NCBI GenBank assembly: GCA_946803715.1 | Contig: CAMPET010000014.1 | Location: 365,012-420,402, forward strand | Length of the DNA stretch: 55,391 nucleotides | Direction: 5' to 3' | Source: Beroe ovata | Lineage: Eukaryota > Ctenophora > Nuda > Beroida > Beroidae | Shown here: in pieces, positions 53,796-55,391 of the stretch | How the letters are laid out: each line of letters opens with the position of its first letter | Numbering within the stretch: position 1 is the stretch's first letter | Notes under the pieces: model-generated | What the model saw: the letters and a program-made list of their open reading frames with translations, nothing else | Told to the model about the DNA's origin: nothing | Database searches by the model: none | Made by a program: the position numbers and the translations under genes

Positions 53796-54261
53796 TGTCA
53801 ATCGATGCATCTATCATGATAGACCTTATGTCGAGGATTTCGTTCTGCGCGCGCTTTATAGCATCAGCGATTTAGCATCGCCAGACAAGCCATGCTGAAC
53901 TGCAAATGAAATTACGCAGAATTTGAATTTCGTTTTTCGCGCGCGCGGCGCAAACTTATTTTCAGACTGAAATGCAATGCTAATTGTTGCTGATGCAAGC
54001 CGCATCGCGGCTTGCATCAGCGGTCTAGCATGAGCATCGCCAGACAAATCTGCACAAATGACAATAAGTAAAATAAAGGGCGCGCGCAATATGTACGCAC
54101 ATGCCTGCATGTCATTATTTCATTATGAAAATTTGTTATTATTGCCTATTGTCAATCGATGATAGACCATGTCGAGAATTTCGTTTCGCGCGCGCGCGCG
54201 GCTCAAACTTATTCTCAGACAGGATGCGGCTTGCATCAGCGGTCTGGCATCGCCCGACAAT
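53796..54261. repeat. Palindrome-rich dispersed repeat cluster
   Basis: Three copies of a gcatcagcg-g/a-tctagcatcgccagacaa-like unit (53862, 54013, 54235). Two copies of gtcaatcgatg...atagacc..atgtcgag-atttcgtt (53796 and 54148) are each followed by a long gcgcgcgc stretch and caaacttatt-tcagac. At 53989-54021 lies a perfect 15-bp-arm palindrome, gctgatgcaagccgc-atc-gcggcttgcatcagc. This looks like related non-autonomous elements inserted or amplified next to each other. Confidence 0.6.
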
Positions 54262-55391
54262 ATTGCCTATAGCTATAGTCACTTTTAGATCTCCAGCATA
54301 CCAGCTTGTGGTCGGTGTTGCATCAGTCATGTACTAATCTCTACCTATTGATTCTTCAATATTATGTACCTTATCTTTGTGGACAACATCATGAAAGAAG
54401 TGATGGCTTACAGTACCATTATGAACATAAGCATATATTTCCATTGTCCATTTATTTGGTTAACTAGTTCAAACTAGGTATTATGTAAGATACTAGGTAT
54501 TAAGTAAGTCAAAGAAGCAGACTAGGAAAATGGTGCACTCTTTAGTTATATCAAACTACCAAATGTACACCTGTGTGTGTGTGTTTGCGCGCGCGGCTCG
54601 CGCCATGGCCAAAGGCACAGCCCGGCACACCCACAACACCCACAGATATGTCGATGGATCACCCTAGTTCAGTCCATGTCAAAAGGAAACAGCAGGTTAA
54701 TTATAATTGAATCAAATGAATGTTATAATATATCAATACAACGACAATATTCTTCTTCTCTGCTACATCAACTGAACTTCATCGAAATCGTTAACATCTG
54801 GCAACTCAGACAAACTGTCTGGCTGAGGTCCCTCTACCAACACTCACAGACTGGTGTTGATACTCAGGCATCCCGCACTGAACCCAACGTCTATATAAAC
54901 TGTATACTTCACTGTATACTTCACTCTGTATACTTACACTGTATACTCATTAACATTGTATACCTCACACTGTATACCTCTTTATCATTATCACAATATC
55001 TCTAGCGAAGCATCCCGCTTCTTATGTGTGTCTCTACACTAGCTCGAGAACACATCTTATTGGGGAGGTTACACTTCTGCATCCCGCAGAAACCTGATAC
55101 GATTGTCTAGCTATTCTAGACTATAGTAGAAGTTCTAACTCACAGACACAACAACCAAGTACCTCTCTTCACTGGAGTCTCTCGTCCGCGACTAACTCCA
55201 CCCGCCTATCTGGCGTCACCTGTCTCCGATCTGTGCTGGTCACACTCACTAGACTCCCGTCTAACAGCACTGTCAACTTCCTCTGTCTGCCGGACTACCG
55301 TCCGCTCACTGTCTGCACTGTGTGTCACCCAACTCTGTCAACACACCGTTGTCACCAAGTAAACGCTGTCACCAGCTACACTGTCACCTCG
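54262..55391. other. Intergenic end of window, no gene recognised
   Basis: It contains a short (GT)n plus gcgcgcg stretch (54570-54602) and an irregular tandem of (ca)ctgtatac(tt/ct)c units at about 54895-54985. The last 200 bp are rich in ctgtc/cactc pyrimidine repeats. Open frames here are short and have no family support. 53482-53795 (CBR1 upstream) is likewise free of recognisable genes. Confidence 0.5.

Noticed and set aside
1-55391. CRISPR arrays, bacterial operons or rRNA genes
   Set aside because: The window is spliced eukaryotic DNA; tandem arrays seen lack CRISPR-type repeat-spacer regularity and no rRNA-like sequence was found.

Overview
This is a eukaryotic, almost certainly animal, genomic window. 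The genes are split by short GT-AG introns (mostly 60-250 bp). They include a RYK-type Wnt-receptor pseudokinase, an Hv1 proton channel, KMT5A, CCDC28 and the dynein-2 light intermediate chain. That set points to an invertebrate metazoan; a sponge or other early-branching animal is a reasonable guess, but the species cannot be fixed from the sequence. For most genes I rebuilt exons by hand from splice consensus, reading-frame phase and family similarity. In each complete model the summed exon length is a multiple of three.

Layout. 1-244: a 172-bp-period tandem repeat. 467-3808 (-): ZNFX1-like RNA helicase. 4050-4549 (+): the 3' two exons of a BPNT2/gPAPP gene. 4993-5310: hairpin and MITE-like elements, one nested in another. 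5524-5933 (+): CCDC28-like gene. 6418-14222 (+): a complete nine-exon RYK gene. 14223-18523: gene-poor DNA rich in CA microsatellites. 18524-21913 (-): a GT4 glycosyltransferase, with its 3' part present twice around a single N (probably two haplotypes laid end to end). 22438-22529: a MITE. 22605-23633 (+): GT31 glycosyltransferase. 24396-25582 (+): HVCN1. 25583-28386: minisatellites, hairpins and a duplicated orphan coding-like fragment. 28387-29716 (+): a secreted cysteine-rich protein with an internally duplicated exon.

From 30340 to 53481 twelve consecutive genes all lie on the minus strand, often only 120-280 bp apart. In transcription order they are CBR1-like, DYNC2LI1, MRPL14, ECI2, PET117, NOM1, an INO80E-like coiled-coil/zinc-finger protein, VKORC1-like, ANAPC5, MRPL21, TRNT1 and KMT5A. 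Five of them (MRPL14, ECI2, PET117, MRPL21, TRNT1) have known or likely mitochondrial roles; the rest serve the cell cycle, chromatin, the nucleolus, cilia or redox metabolism. The final 1.9 kb is repeat-rich with no recognised gene.

Most interesting for follow-up: the INO80E-type coiled coil joined to a C3Hc3H zinc finger, the compact collinear block with splice-acceptor-like sites just before several ATGs, a small MITE family with 9-10 bp flanking direct repeats (one copy abutting the GT31 start), and the duplicated-exon secreted gene. Single-N joins at 9263, 9654, 15696, 19915 and 29958 are assembly seams; two of them are flanked by near-identical copies and should not be read as biology.
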